From: Myxococcus eversor
Lineage (GTDB): Bacteria > Myxococcota > Myxococcia > Myxococcales > Myxococcaceae
Length of the DNA stretch: 64,000 nt
Assembly (NCBI RefSeq): GCF_010894455.1
Contig: NZ_JAAIXY010000024.1
Coordinates: 1 to 64,000 of the forward strand
Direction: 5' to 3'
Shown here: positions 42,331 through 49,321 of the stretch, piece by piece
How positions within the stretch are numbered: the stretch's first letter is position 1
Layout: every line of letters begins with the position of its first letter
Notes under the pieces: model-generated
What the model was told of the DNA's origin: nothing
Databases searched by the model: none
The model's input: only the letters and a program-made list of their open reading frames with translations
Position numbers and translations under genes: made by a program

Positions 42331-43188
42331 CTAGGTCCCGGGCGCGCGTTGGGTGTTGGTGCTGAGTGGTTGAGGTTGGGGTCGTGTTTGAGGCTGTGGC
42401 TGAGGTTGAGGTTCAGACTTACGGAAGGAGAATGAGCCTTCCGTGAGTGAGTGTTGCACCCAGGGGCGTTGCGTCTTTTGGCTGGCTGTGAGGACCAATG
42501 TCGTGACTCGCCTGAACATCATGTCAATGTCGTCGCCGTCGAATTTGTCGAGAGTTGCCAGTATCGCTGAGGCGAAAGGACTATTGGTGTTTGGCAATCC
42601 GTCGGAGGCGGCGTTGCCTGGTTGGGTGGAGAAGACGATGTATGCCCCGTCCACTCCGGCTTCAGGAACAAAGCCGACTCCTTCGCCTTGGCGGCTCGGG
42701 TCCGTGCGGCAAGCATCGAATATCATGATGTTGAGGCCGGAGTAGTTTCTTTGGCTGAACTGAGACAAGAGTGACTGCAGGCTTGTTCGGCGGGGCCTGT
42801 TCGGGGTGTGATCAATGCCAAGTAAATAGTTTATGCCGTTTGACTCGGCTCCATGCCCCGCGTAATGGAATAGTGCTGTGTCGTCGTTGGAGAGTATGTC
42901 GACGAAGGTTTCGACGGCGACGCCGATGTTGCCGCCGCGAAGGTCTTTGCAGATGGTGACTGCAAAGCCTCGGCGCTCAAGTGCTTCGGCCATTGAGTCG
43001 ACATCGCGAGCAGGGTTGCTCAAGGCGGGCAGCGCCGCGTAGTTGGTGTTCCCGATCAAAAGCGCCTTCCGGGGCGAGCTAGTTTTAGAAGGCTTACATC
43101 CCGATGGGAATATATTCTTGTCTGTCTGGGCACTCGCTACGGTTGGGTGCATCCAAAAGAGCAATGCTGCAATGAGCGCGATTCGCAT
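42331..43188 (-). CDS. Secreted caspase-family (C14) peptidase
   Basis: 285 residues, low GC. Signal peptide MRIALIAALLFWMHPTVASAQ. Caspase-like domain: KALLIGNTNYAALPALSNPARDVDSMAEALERRGF, catalytic His in ALFHYAGHGAESNG, catalytic Cys in IMIFDACRTDP (p20 subunit complete). A Pro/Gln repeat tail (QPQPQPQTRPQPQP) ends the protein. Export of the enzyme argues against an intracellular suicide role; a periplasmic or surface function with the downstream barrel protein is more likely. Confidence 0.82.
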   Translation of the reverse strand: MRIALIAALLFWMHPTVASAQTDKNIFPSGCKPSKTSSPRKALLIGNTNYAALPALSNPARDVDSMAEALERRGFAVTICKDLRGGNIGVAVETFVDILSNDDTALFHYAGHGAESNGINYLLGIDHTPNRPRRTSLQSLLSQFSQRNYSGLNIMIFDACRTDPSRQGEGVGFVPEAGVDGAYIVFSTQPGNAASDGLPNTNSPFASAILATLDKFDGDDIDMMFRRVTTLVLTASQKTQRPWVQHSLTEGSFSFRKSEPQPQPQPQTRPQPQPLSTNTQRAPGT

Positions 43189-43389
43189 GGTCAGGCCCCC
43201 CGGCGTCCTTGCGTGTCGTGGTCACTTATATCATAGCGTTGAACTGATGGCATCATGGGTAGATTTTGCCCTGGTTCGAGGTGATCCCATTGTGTCCTGA
43301 TTGTTGATGTGCAAAGCACTGGTTGTAGGGAGTCTTGGCTGCGTGGGGCATTCCCTCTCTCTCGGGCTCCAAATGTGCAATGTTTGGAG

Positions 43390-43411
43390 GAGGGTGGACT
43401 TCGGCTGGGCG
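43390..43411. repeat. 22-bp direct repeat, right copy
   Basis: Right-hand partner of 41085-41106, at the 3' edge of the BRO-N antirepressor remnant. The 193 bp between the caspase start (43188) and this repeat hold the caspase leader; no other gene is seen. Confidence 0.8.
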
Positions 43412-43804
43412 AGCAAGGCGGCCACCGGGTCGGGCGGCTGGGGCTCCGGGACGACGGAGTATTTCCCCGTCTTCCGGATGGAGGGGACGACGTCGTGGGC
43501 CAGCCGGCGCTTGAACTTCTCCGCGCGCTACACTCGTGAGCCGAAGGTGGCCCGGTACATGCCGGACTCGTTCACCACGGCCATTCGCAGGGTGCCGCCA
43601 GGGGTACGCACTTCCGCGTATCCCTTCTCGTCTGCGGCCAGCGAGCGCGTCATGTCGCTGGCAATGCGGTAACGAGCCGAGGGCCACGGCGATGTCGCCC
43701 GCGACGAACCACGGCTCGCCGGACTCGACGACGACGCGCACCGGGTGCTGCTCGAAGAGGAATGAGAGCGGCTCGACGGGGGAGGGTGGGTTGCAGACGG
43801 GCAT
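43390..43804 (-). pseudogene. Antirepressor N-terminal half (BRO-N), decayed
   Basis: Start ATG at 43804 with a GGAGGTG ribosome site. Encodes FLFEQHPVRVVVESGEPWFVAGDIAVALG, then a one-base frameshift near 43685, then YRIASDMTRSLAADEKGYAEVRTPGG...MAVVNESGMYRATF, an in-frame TAG at about 43528, and KFKRRLAHDVVPSIRKTGKYSVV...DPVAALLAQPKS. This is a BRO-N antirepressor domain with a frameshift, a premature stop and loss of its KilA-C half to the insertion. Confidence 0.8.
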
Positions 43805-44105
43805 GGCACCTCCAGGAAAGGCATCCCCTCCCCGGAGCCGTACACACCGGGAAGGGGGCGGCGCCACACGACTGGGGGGAACGTCGTGGGCGTCTTGTGG
43901 TGGGGCCTGGGAGGAAGCCTCCTGCACCGAGAGGACGGCGTCCGTTGGACCAAGTTGCTCGGTTGGGGGCTATGCCGACACCAGAACGGAGGTCGTGTCG
44001 CGCAGCGATGGCGGCCTGAAGACGCAAGGGATCGCGTCGGTGCCGAAGCGCGGAAACACCTGATGCGCTAGGCTACCTACGTTGAACAACGGGGGATGTG
44101 CCGAG
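43805..44105. other. Intergenic, no gene recognised
   Basis: 300 bp between the antirepressor remnant and the membrane-protein gene. Short open frames exist on both strands but have neither a ribosome site nor protein-like composition. It probably holds the promoters of the divergent genes; I cannot assign them. Confidence 0.5.
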
Positions 44106-44558
44106 ATGGCCTTCGTGGGACACCTGTTCATCCTTGCCGCTCTTGGCGGGGGCCTTCTGCTGTTCTTGGTCCACCCTCGCTCGGTGACGTTCTTCGGCAT
44201 AACCCTGTTCGTAGGATTCCTCGGGAGTTCTGCCGGGCTTGCTGGGACCGTGATGGGGCTGCTGATTGGAGCCGTTCTCGGAGGGGCTGCAGCCGGTGCT
44301 GTTCATGGGGGCATCAGCATGATGTCCGGGATTGCACAAGGCCGTGCGCATCCTGAGAGTCTACAGGCCCTACGCCAACGGCACGAGAGACGCCGCGCGC
44401 GTCAGCAACAGCCTTCCCGTGTTGCGCCCGAGCCGGCGCCTCCAGCCCGCCCTGCTGGTCTGGGCCCCAGTCCGGCGCAGCTCCAGGCATACGCAGAAGA
44501 GGAACCGGAGAAGACGGTCGTTTGGCGACGGCCAAAGCCCCCTCCTCCGAAGAAGTAG
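44106..44558 (+). CDS. Small membrane protein
   Basis: 150 residues; ATG 44106 after GGGGGA (in-frame TTG at 44082 rejected). Two to three transmembrane helices in the first 85 residues (LFILAALGGGLLLFLV, FFGITLFVGFLGSSAGLAGTVMGLLIGAVLGGAAAGAV), then a basic, Gln/Arg/Pro-rich cytoplasmic tail ending KPPPPKK. No family recognised. Confidence 0.6.
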   Translation: MAFVGHLFILAALGGGLLLFLVHPRSVTFFGITLFVGFLGSSAGLAGTVMGLLIGAVLGGAAAGAVHGGISMMSGIAQGRAHPESLQALRQRHERRRARQQQPSRVAPEPAPPARPAGLGPSPAQLQAYAEEEPEKTVVWRRPKPPPPKK

Positions 44559-44627
44559 GAGGCCAAGACGCTGCGCTCAGAATGCTCCTTTCGGAGGTCG
44601 GCACACCTCCTGCTTTTCCCCTGGGCC

Positions 44628-44849
44628 ATGGACGACAGGGCTCGGCGGGAGGCGCTCGTTCAGCGTCTCGGGGAAGTGGAGAGGGAGCTGCAGCGGGCGG
44701 TGGCGGAGCGGGACGGGAGTCCGGCTGCGAGGATGCGGTACGCGCGGGCCCGTGCGGCGCACGAGTGGACGACACGGGAAGCCGTTGCCGTCCTCCGCGC
44801 TACCGTGCTGACGGACTCGCCCCATGGCGCTGAAGGCGGGGTGGGGTAG
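44628..44849 (+). CDS. Hypothetical protein
   Basis: 73 residues. Entirely charged helix (REALVQRLGEVERELQRAVAERDG, ARMRYARARAAHEWTTREAVAVL). No family recognised. Lies between membrane-protein gene and the next small gene, 9 bp before the latter. Confidence 0.5.
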   Translation: MDDRARREALVQRLGEVERELQRAVAERDGSPAARMRYARARAAHEWTTREAVAVLRATVLTDSPHGAEGGVG

Positions 44850-44858
44850 AAGGCCGCC

Positions 44859-45185
44859 GTGCCACACGATAGAAGCAAGACGCGCCCTGAGCGGCGGAAG
44901 GCCCCTGCTGGCTCTACTGTCCGGATTGACGGCCTCCACGTCTCCCGCGCCGCGTGGGCGCGCGTGGAGGCTCTCGTCGAGCAGATGAACCGGGCCGGTA
45001 TTCCCCGGGCTCACCGCTCCGGTGCGCTGGACCTGCTCCTCGTCCACCCGGAGCTGGCCGCCCAGGTCCTCGCGGGTGGATGCACCGTCCACTGGTGCGC
45101 CACCTGCGCTGCGTGGCTGCCCGGAGTCCCGAACGAGGAGCATGCGGGGCATCAGGTTCAGGGCTTCGATGTGCCGTTCAACTAG
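44859..45185 (+). CDS. Hypothetical protein with CxxC
   Basis: 108 residues from GTG 44859. Basic N-terminus, a helical middle (RIDGLHVSRAAWARVEALVEQMNRAG, SGALDLLLVHPELAAQVLAGG), and CTVHWCATCAAWLPG. No family recognised. Its stop overlaps the end of a convergent minus-strand gene. Confidence 0.5.
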   Translation: MPHDRSKTRPERRKAPAGSTVRIDGLHVSRAAWARVEALVEQMNRAGIPRAHRSGALDLLLVHPELAAQVLAGGCTVHWCATCAAWLPGVPNEEHAGHQVQGFDVPFN

Positions 45186-45391
45186 TCATGGGAAATGCCC
45201 TCCCATGGCCCAGGTGAACTGGCATCCGCGACGATTCGTCTGAAGCGGGGCTTGCTCAGGTCGAACTCGATCCAGTCGAACGTTATTGGATTGCTCCAGC
45301 GCTCGACTCCACGGAGAAAGCCATCGCCTGTGTCGGCGGTTGCTGTTTCAAGAAGGATATAGTGATTTGTAATTCCTGTTTTATTGGTCAT
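45182..45391 (-). CDS. Small hypothetical protein, low GC
   Basis: 69 residues on the minus strand, with GGAGGGG a few bases before ATG 45391. Sequence ITNHYILLETATADTGDGFLRGVERWSNPITFDWIEFDLSKPRFRR is protein-like and the DNA is lower in GC than its neighbours. No family recognised. Convergent with 44859-45185 by 4 bp. Confidence 0.55.
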   Translation of the reverse strand: MTNKTGITNHYILLETATADTGDGFLRGVERWSNPITFDWIEFDLSKPRFRRIVADASSPGPWEGISHD

Positions 45392-45534
45392 GCACGAGCC
45401 CCTCCACTGGGGCTCACCTAGATCTTGTTAGGAGTCGTTCCGAGGGACCTAAGCGCCTCTGTCTCTTGTTTTTGGCTTGGTCAGATGGGCTGCAACGAGG
45501 CCTCGCTTCGAAGTGCTGCCGGACCCCGTCCACC

Positions 45535-46143
45535 ATGCCGGCGACGCTGTTGGGCATGGAGCGCTTCCCCCACGTGCCGGACTACGGCGCCCAGCAGCAG
45601 ACTCAGCCGCGTGTCCTGAAGGCTCAGTTCGGTGACGGCTATGCCCAGCGCTCGGAGGACGGCATGCGTACTGTCCTCCCGCGCTGGGCTCTCCAGTTCA
45701 ACGCCCGCCGGAAGGTGGATGCCGACGCCATCGAGGCCTTTCTCCAGGCCCGGAGGGGCGTGGAGCCCTTCGAGTTCGTCGTGCCGTCCAGCGCCTGGGA
45801 CGTCACCGGCTTCCCGGTGGGCACCGGGGACGGGGTGCGCACGCAGTACCTCCTCGAGCGGCCCGTGTCTCCGGAGGTGCCCGACGAGCGGGTGCCGGCG
45901 ACTGGCTGGACGGCACCTCCGCAGGTGTACCGGAACGGGGTGCTCCTATCCGCGGGCGTGGACTACGTGCTCTCCAGCTCCGGACTTGTCACCTTCGCCG
46001 CTGCCCCAGTGCTTGGTGCGGCGCTCACCTTCACGGCCAAGGGCGAGCGTGTAGCGCGCGTCGTCTGCGAGAGCTGGTCGTCCACGGCGAAGGGCTTCAA
46101 CTCGCACGACGTCAGCGCCGAGTTCCAGGAGGCGGTGGGGTAA
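45535..46143 (+). CDS. Minor tail protein M-like
   Basis: 202 residues; ATG 45535 preferred (45556 possible). FPHVPDYGAQQQTQPRVLKAQFGDGYAQRSEDGMRTVLPRWALQFNARRKVDADAIEAFLQARRGVEPFEF matches lambda gpM-like distal tail proteins. The C-terminal half adds a phage-tail beta domain (VYRNGVLLSAGVDYVLSSSGLVTFAAAPVLGAALTF) as in DUF2460-type proteins. In lambda order it follows the tape measure; here 6.4 kb of cargo separates them. Confidence 0.82.
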   Translation: MPATLLGMERFPHVPDYGAQQQTQPRVLKAQFGDGYAQRSEDGMRTVLPRWALQFNARRKVDADAIEAFLQARRGVEPFEFVVPSSAWDVTGFPVGTGDGVRTQYLLERPVSPEVPDERVPATGWTAPPQVYRNGVLLSAGVDYVLSSSGLVTFAAAPVLGAALTFTAKGERVARVVCESWSSTAKGFNSHDVSAEFQEAVG

Positions 46144-46262
46144 GGCGTGTTCTTACCTGGGATCGCTAGCCGCCTCACTATTTCAATGGGTAATGTAAAT
46201 ATATAGCATTTGCCCTCGCCGGGGCGCGTAGCCACTAAGGGCATCACGGCCACGCGCGTAGC

Positions 46263-47318
46263 TCAGAGTCCAGATTTGAGTGCTTTGGTGGGGGTTGGGC
46301 CAAAGGGTTCAAAGTTCATTGTCGACATCAGTGTTGCTGCTTTGAGGCGTTTGGCGAACAGGAAGGGCATGAAGGCATCGCTGAAATTTGAGCGACGGGT
46401 GACAGGAAACAAGATGCGCCAGTGGGCGGAACGGCCGTATTCGGTAGGCTCATCGCGCTCGATGAAATCCATTTCGGAAAGGAGTCGCAAGTCTCCTTCT
46501 GTGTCTGCCAGTTGGACCTTGCGGTTTACGAGGTCGTAGTTCACGCGAGCCGAACGGCCAGGCTCGAGTGTGGCTGATGTCTGGTCTATAAGCCAGCCAT
46601 AGAGTTCTCTGGTTAGACGAGGCAGGAAACTTAGCTTTGTAATGAATTCGTCCAGTCTGTCGCGGGCGTCATCCACGCTTGTGAAGAGACTTTCGGTCGT
46701 TTCATCACTGAAGAAGATGGTTGCATCCGATCGGATTACTGTTGGCATGGGTTCGACGAAATCAGCGATTGTGGTCGCGTATCCGCCTCCTGGCAGTCGT
46801 GGTTCGAGTTCAATGCGAATTCGAGCCTGCTCGTTTGCTACCTTTCTATGAACGGACTGAAGCGTTGTAATGTCTAGGCCCAGGATCTCGCGGCCCAGGT
46901 CGGTCATGTCGACCACATTTTTGCTTGTGAAGTTCAGAGCTGAGGCGGCGTCCGGGTCAAGATCGTACTTTGCTTTCTTTTCCCCAATGATGAGCACGAA
47001 AACCGTCTTGAACTTGGTGCGCTGCTCGTCTGTTATCTTCTTTAGTGTGGAGTTGATCTTTGTGGCGTCCGAGCGTGAGGTGATTTGAAATGCTATCTTT
47101 TCTGTTTCGTCGCCAAGATCGAGCCCTGGCTCGTTGCTCCGATCTGCATTTAGGTTCGTGAGATTGATCCCACGAACAAGGTTCAGGACATCTCGGAAGA
47201 AGTTCTCAAGTACTCCGTTTAAGTCAGTTTGACCCAGCGCACACCGCGCTCTGACTTGGCTGGCAATGGCGTCTAGGTCGTCGATGACTTGGCCCACAAA
47301 GAAACCCCTGCTTGACAT
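46263..47318 (-). CDS. SMEK-domain protein
   Basis: 351 residues, low GC. Residues 1-100 match the SMEK domain: RGFFVGQVIDDLDAIASQVRARCALGQTDLNGVLENFFRDVLNLVRGINLTNLNADRSNEPGLDLGDETEKIAFQITSRSDATKI, with the D...Q-x-T pattern of a PD-(D/E)xK-like nuclease fold. The rest is alpha/beta, without recognised domains. SMEK genes recur in bacterial defence neighbourhoods. It stands alone between tail genes M and L with its own promoter. Confidence 0.72.
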   Translation of the reverse strand: MSSRGFFVGQVIDDLDAIASQVRARCALGQTDLNGVLENFFRDVLNLVRGINLTNLNADRSNEPGLDLGDETEKIAFQITSRSDATKINSTLKKITDEQRTKFKTVFVLIIGEKKAKYDLDPDAASALNFTSKNVVDMTDLGREILGLDITTLQSVHRKVANEQARIRIELEPRLPGGGYATTIADFVEPMPTVIRSDATIFFSDETTESLFTSVDDARDRLDEFITKLSFLPRLTRELYGWLIDQTSATLEPGRSARVNYDLVNRKVQLADTEGDLRLLSEMDFIERDEPTEYGRSAHWRILFPVTRRSNFSDAFMPFLFAKRLKAATLMSTMNFEPFGPTPTKALKSGL

Positions 47319-47371
47319 TGGTCCTCCAGGCCTGCATGGAATCGCCTACTCTATGATCGTTGCGATGGGAC

Positions 47372-47402
47372 AGTATATGTTCTCTTGGTCTCGGGATGAC
47401 AA
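47372..47402 (-). promoter_or_regulatory. Promoter for SMEK gene
   Basis: On the minus strand, TTGTCA (47402-47397) and TATACT (47377-47372) are 19 bp apart, or CATATA at 17 bp, in AT-rich DNA 54 bp upstream of the SMEK start. Fits a host sigma-70 promoter allowing expression from the lysogen. Confidence 0.5.
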
Positions 47403-47601
47403 GGTGTCCACCGCTCTTGCGCTACCGTCATCCGAATGGGTTGGTCCATGTTGATCGAGGTGATCATTCATTGGGCGCCGTTCGCTGGAGATAGCGACGG
47501 TTATTCCTAAGTCGAGGCCGCGCGAATCTTTCGGGTGATGCGAGTTGGTAGCGAACCGCGCTCCAACGGACGGCGTCCACCGCCCGGGCGAAGAGGGAAG
47601 G

Positions 47602-47685
47602 ATGGACCACCACGCTCTTGTCGCCGCGCTTTTCGCTGCTTCTGCCTTCGGCGCCGCTACCGCGCGGGCAAGGGGCGCCTTGTGA
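47602..47685 (+). CDS. Short hydrophobic peptide upstream of L
   Basis: 27 residues, MDHHALVAALFAASAFGAATARARGAL. AGAGGGAAGG lies just before ATG 47602, and its TGA overlaps the GTG start of the L gene (GTGA at 47682). It resembles a lone signal peptide or membrane helix; it may serve to couple translation to L. Confidence 0.4.
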   Translation: MDHHALVAALFAASAFGAATARARGAL

Positions 47686-48377
47686 GCATCGCCGAGGACA
47701 TCCAGAAGTTGGAGCCAGGCGCCCTGGTGGAGCTCTTCGTCCTTGACGCGTCGTCCATCCCCGGAGGCGGCATCAGCCACTTCCACGCGGGCACTAACGG
47801 TCTGGGCGGGCCCGTGGTGTGGCAGGGCGCCTCGTACCAGCCCTGGCCCGTGCAGGCCCGCGGCTTCGAGAAGTCGGGCACCGGGCGCTTTCCCCGGCCC
47901 ACGCTCACCATGGCCAACCTCCAGGGCACGCTGGGGGCCCTCGCTCGGGACTGCAACGACCTGCTCGGTGCTCGCGTCATCCGCAAGCGCACCTTCGTCC
48001 GCTACCTGGACGCGGTGAACTTCCCCGGTGGCGTCAACCCCACCGCGAGCCCGTCCGAGGGCTTCCCGGACGACGAGTTCGTCGTGGATGCGAAGACGAC
48101 GGAGAACAAGCACCTCATCGAGTTCACCCTCGCGGCGCGGTGTGACCTGGAGGGTGTCCGCATCCCCCTCCGCGTCATCACCCAGATGTGCGGGTGGCAG
48201 TACCGAGGGGAGGGGTGTGGCTATGCTGGGCCTCCAGTGGCTCGGGCCGATGACTCGCCGACGTCCAGCCACATCGAGGACAGGTGCGGGAAGCGCCTCT
48301 CAAGCTGCAAGGCGCGCTTCGGGGCTACGGCCGTTCTTCCGTACGGGGGCTTTCCGGGCGTGGGATTGCTCCGGTGA
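47682..48377 (+). CDS. Minor tail protein L-like
   Basis: 231 residues from GTG 47682. N-terminal SIAEDIQKLEPGALVELFVLDASSIPGG and GHFHAGTNGLGGPVVWQGASYQPWPVQARGFE are gpL hallmarks. The C-terminal cysteines (MCGWQYRGEGCGY, DRCGKRLSSCKARFG) match the four-Cys iron-sulfur site of lambda gpL. Distal tail component next to K, I and J. Confidence 0.88.
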   Translation: MSIAEDIQKLEPGALVELFVLDASSIPGGGISHFHAGTNGLGGPVVWQGASYQPWPVQARGFEKSGTGRFPRPTLTMANLQGTLGALARDCNDLLGARVIRKRTFVRYLDAVNFPGGVNPTASPSEGFPDDEFVVDAKTTENKHLIEFTLAARCDLEGVRIPLRVITQMCGWQYRGEGCGYAGPPVARADDSPTSSHIEDRCGKRLSSCKARFGATAVLPYGGFPGVGLLR

Positions 48378-48386
48378 CGACTGCCC

Positions 48387-48539
48387 ATGTCGTTCCAAAC
48401 TAACGCCGAGCAGATGTACGCTTGGTTGTTTCGCAATGCGTCGGATCGAAAGCGGCCGCTGTACGCGGACTTCAATGTTGACACGGGCCGCCATGCTGAG
48501 CGAGCGACTCAGGAGTGGGCGGAGGACGGGACTCTATAG
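48387..48539 (+). CDS. Small hypothetical protein
   Basis: 50 residues, MSFQTNAEQMYAWLFRNASDRKRP onward, beginning 9 bp after L. Protein-like, but no family recognised; its end overlaps the convergent minus-strand membrane gene by 68 bp, so one of the two ends may be a recombination scar of the inserted cargo. Confidence 0.45.
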   Translation: MSFQTNAEQMYAWLFRNASDRKRPLYADFNVDTGRHAERATQEWAEDGTL

Positions 48540-49053
48540 GTGTGGAGGGAAGAAGGTTCGCTGGTGTCTTTGGAGATGCTTCTACTGGTGTGTTTAGAGG
48601 TGGAATTGGTGGCTTGCCTACACGCCCGAGCACAACGATTCCAAGCAAGAGGTAGGCAGCGAACAAGAAGTAGATCTTCCCGTGGTAGGGAATTTTGATC
48701 AGCAGGCGTGCATTTCCAATTGGGATGACCTGCAAGTCCTTCTTTTCTGCTTGGTTTAGGTGATAGCCATAAATCTTGGCAGCAACTACGTACTGAAGAA
48801 AATCCAGCGCCAGGGCGACGACGACGAGAAAACAAGAAAAGAGCAACCCGCCCCGTAGTCCTCCGAGGCTCTGGTCTGCCACGACCCAAATGATTGCGAC
48901 CGCTCCAAGAGCTAGCGTCCGAACGTTCTCGCTAGCCCGACCTGTATATGCGTCGTACTCCTTGGCAAGTAGGTCGACATCCATTTCTTCGCTAGCGTGT
49001 GGGGTTGCGCTAGTGCTGGGAGTAGATGGTTGCCCAGATGAGGGCGTGCTCAT
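48472..49053 (-). CDS. Four-helix membrane protein of protease operon
   Basis: 193 residues, low GC. After a Ser/Thr/Pro-rich N-terminus come hydrophobic segments (TLALGAVAIIWVVADQ, GLLFSCFLVVVALALDFLQYVVAA, and IYFLFAAYLLLGIVVLG) with a Pro-rich cytoplasmic tail. ATG 49053 overlaps the stop of the basic peptide gene (TGATG). Last gene of the AAA/subtilisin operon; a possible membrane effector or anchor. Confidence 0.65.
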   Translation of the reverse strand: MSTPSSGQPSTPSTSATPHASEEMDVDLLAKEYDAYTGRASENVRTLALGAVAIIWVVADQSLGGLRGGLLFSCFLVVVALALDFLQYVVAAKIYGYHLNQAEKKDLQVIPIGNARLLIKIPYHGKIYFLFAAYLLLGIVVLGRVGKPPIPPLNTPVEASPKTPANLLPSTPIESRPPPTPESLAQHGGPCQH

Positions 49054-49226
49054 CAGGTGCTCCTTCGCGGCAGTTTCTTCTTGGGCCCACCAGTTCGAAC
49101 CTTGACTTTTTCGGCCGACTTACCGGTGGTTCTCTTGCCGAGAGCTCTTTTCTTCAGCGCAGGTTTCTTCGAGGTTCCTCTTTTTTTGACTGTCTTCGTA
49201 GGTGCTGACTTCTTCTTGGTCGCCAC
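49053..49226 (-). CDS. Lysine-rich basic peptide of protease operon
   Basis: 57 residues, MATKKKSAPTKTVKKRG then KPALKKRALGKRTTGKSAEKV and a KKKLPRRST end. GTG start at 49226 with AAAGGAG 7 bp before it. Nearly all Lys/Arg/Thr/Ala/Pro, like histone-H1-type nucleoid proteins. It lies 95 bp after the subtilisin gene and overlaps the membrane-protein start. It could be a DNA-binding partner or the protease's substrate. Too short for routine gene calling. Confidence 0.6.
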   Translation of the reverse strand: MATKKKSAPTKTVKKRGTSKKPALKKRALGKRTTGKSAEKVKVRTGGPKKKLPRRST

Positions 49227-49321
49227 GCAATTTCTCCTTTGGGTGCTGTTTGGCTGGAAGGATGCAGCGTTGCTTTATTGCAGGGAAGTCATGCGGGGCT
49301 GGCCTGTTGATGCCGCGCCGA

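Noticed and set aside
43886-44071. Small plus-strand ORF in the gap before 44106
   Set aside because: No ribosome site and no protein-like composition; left as intergenic.
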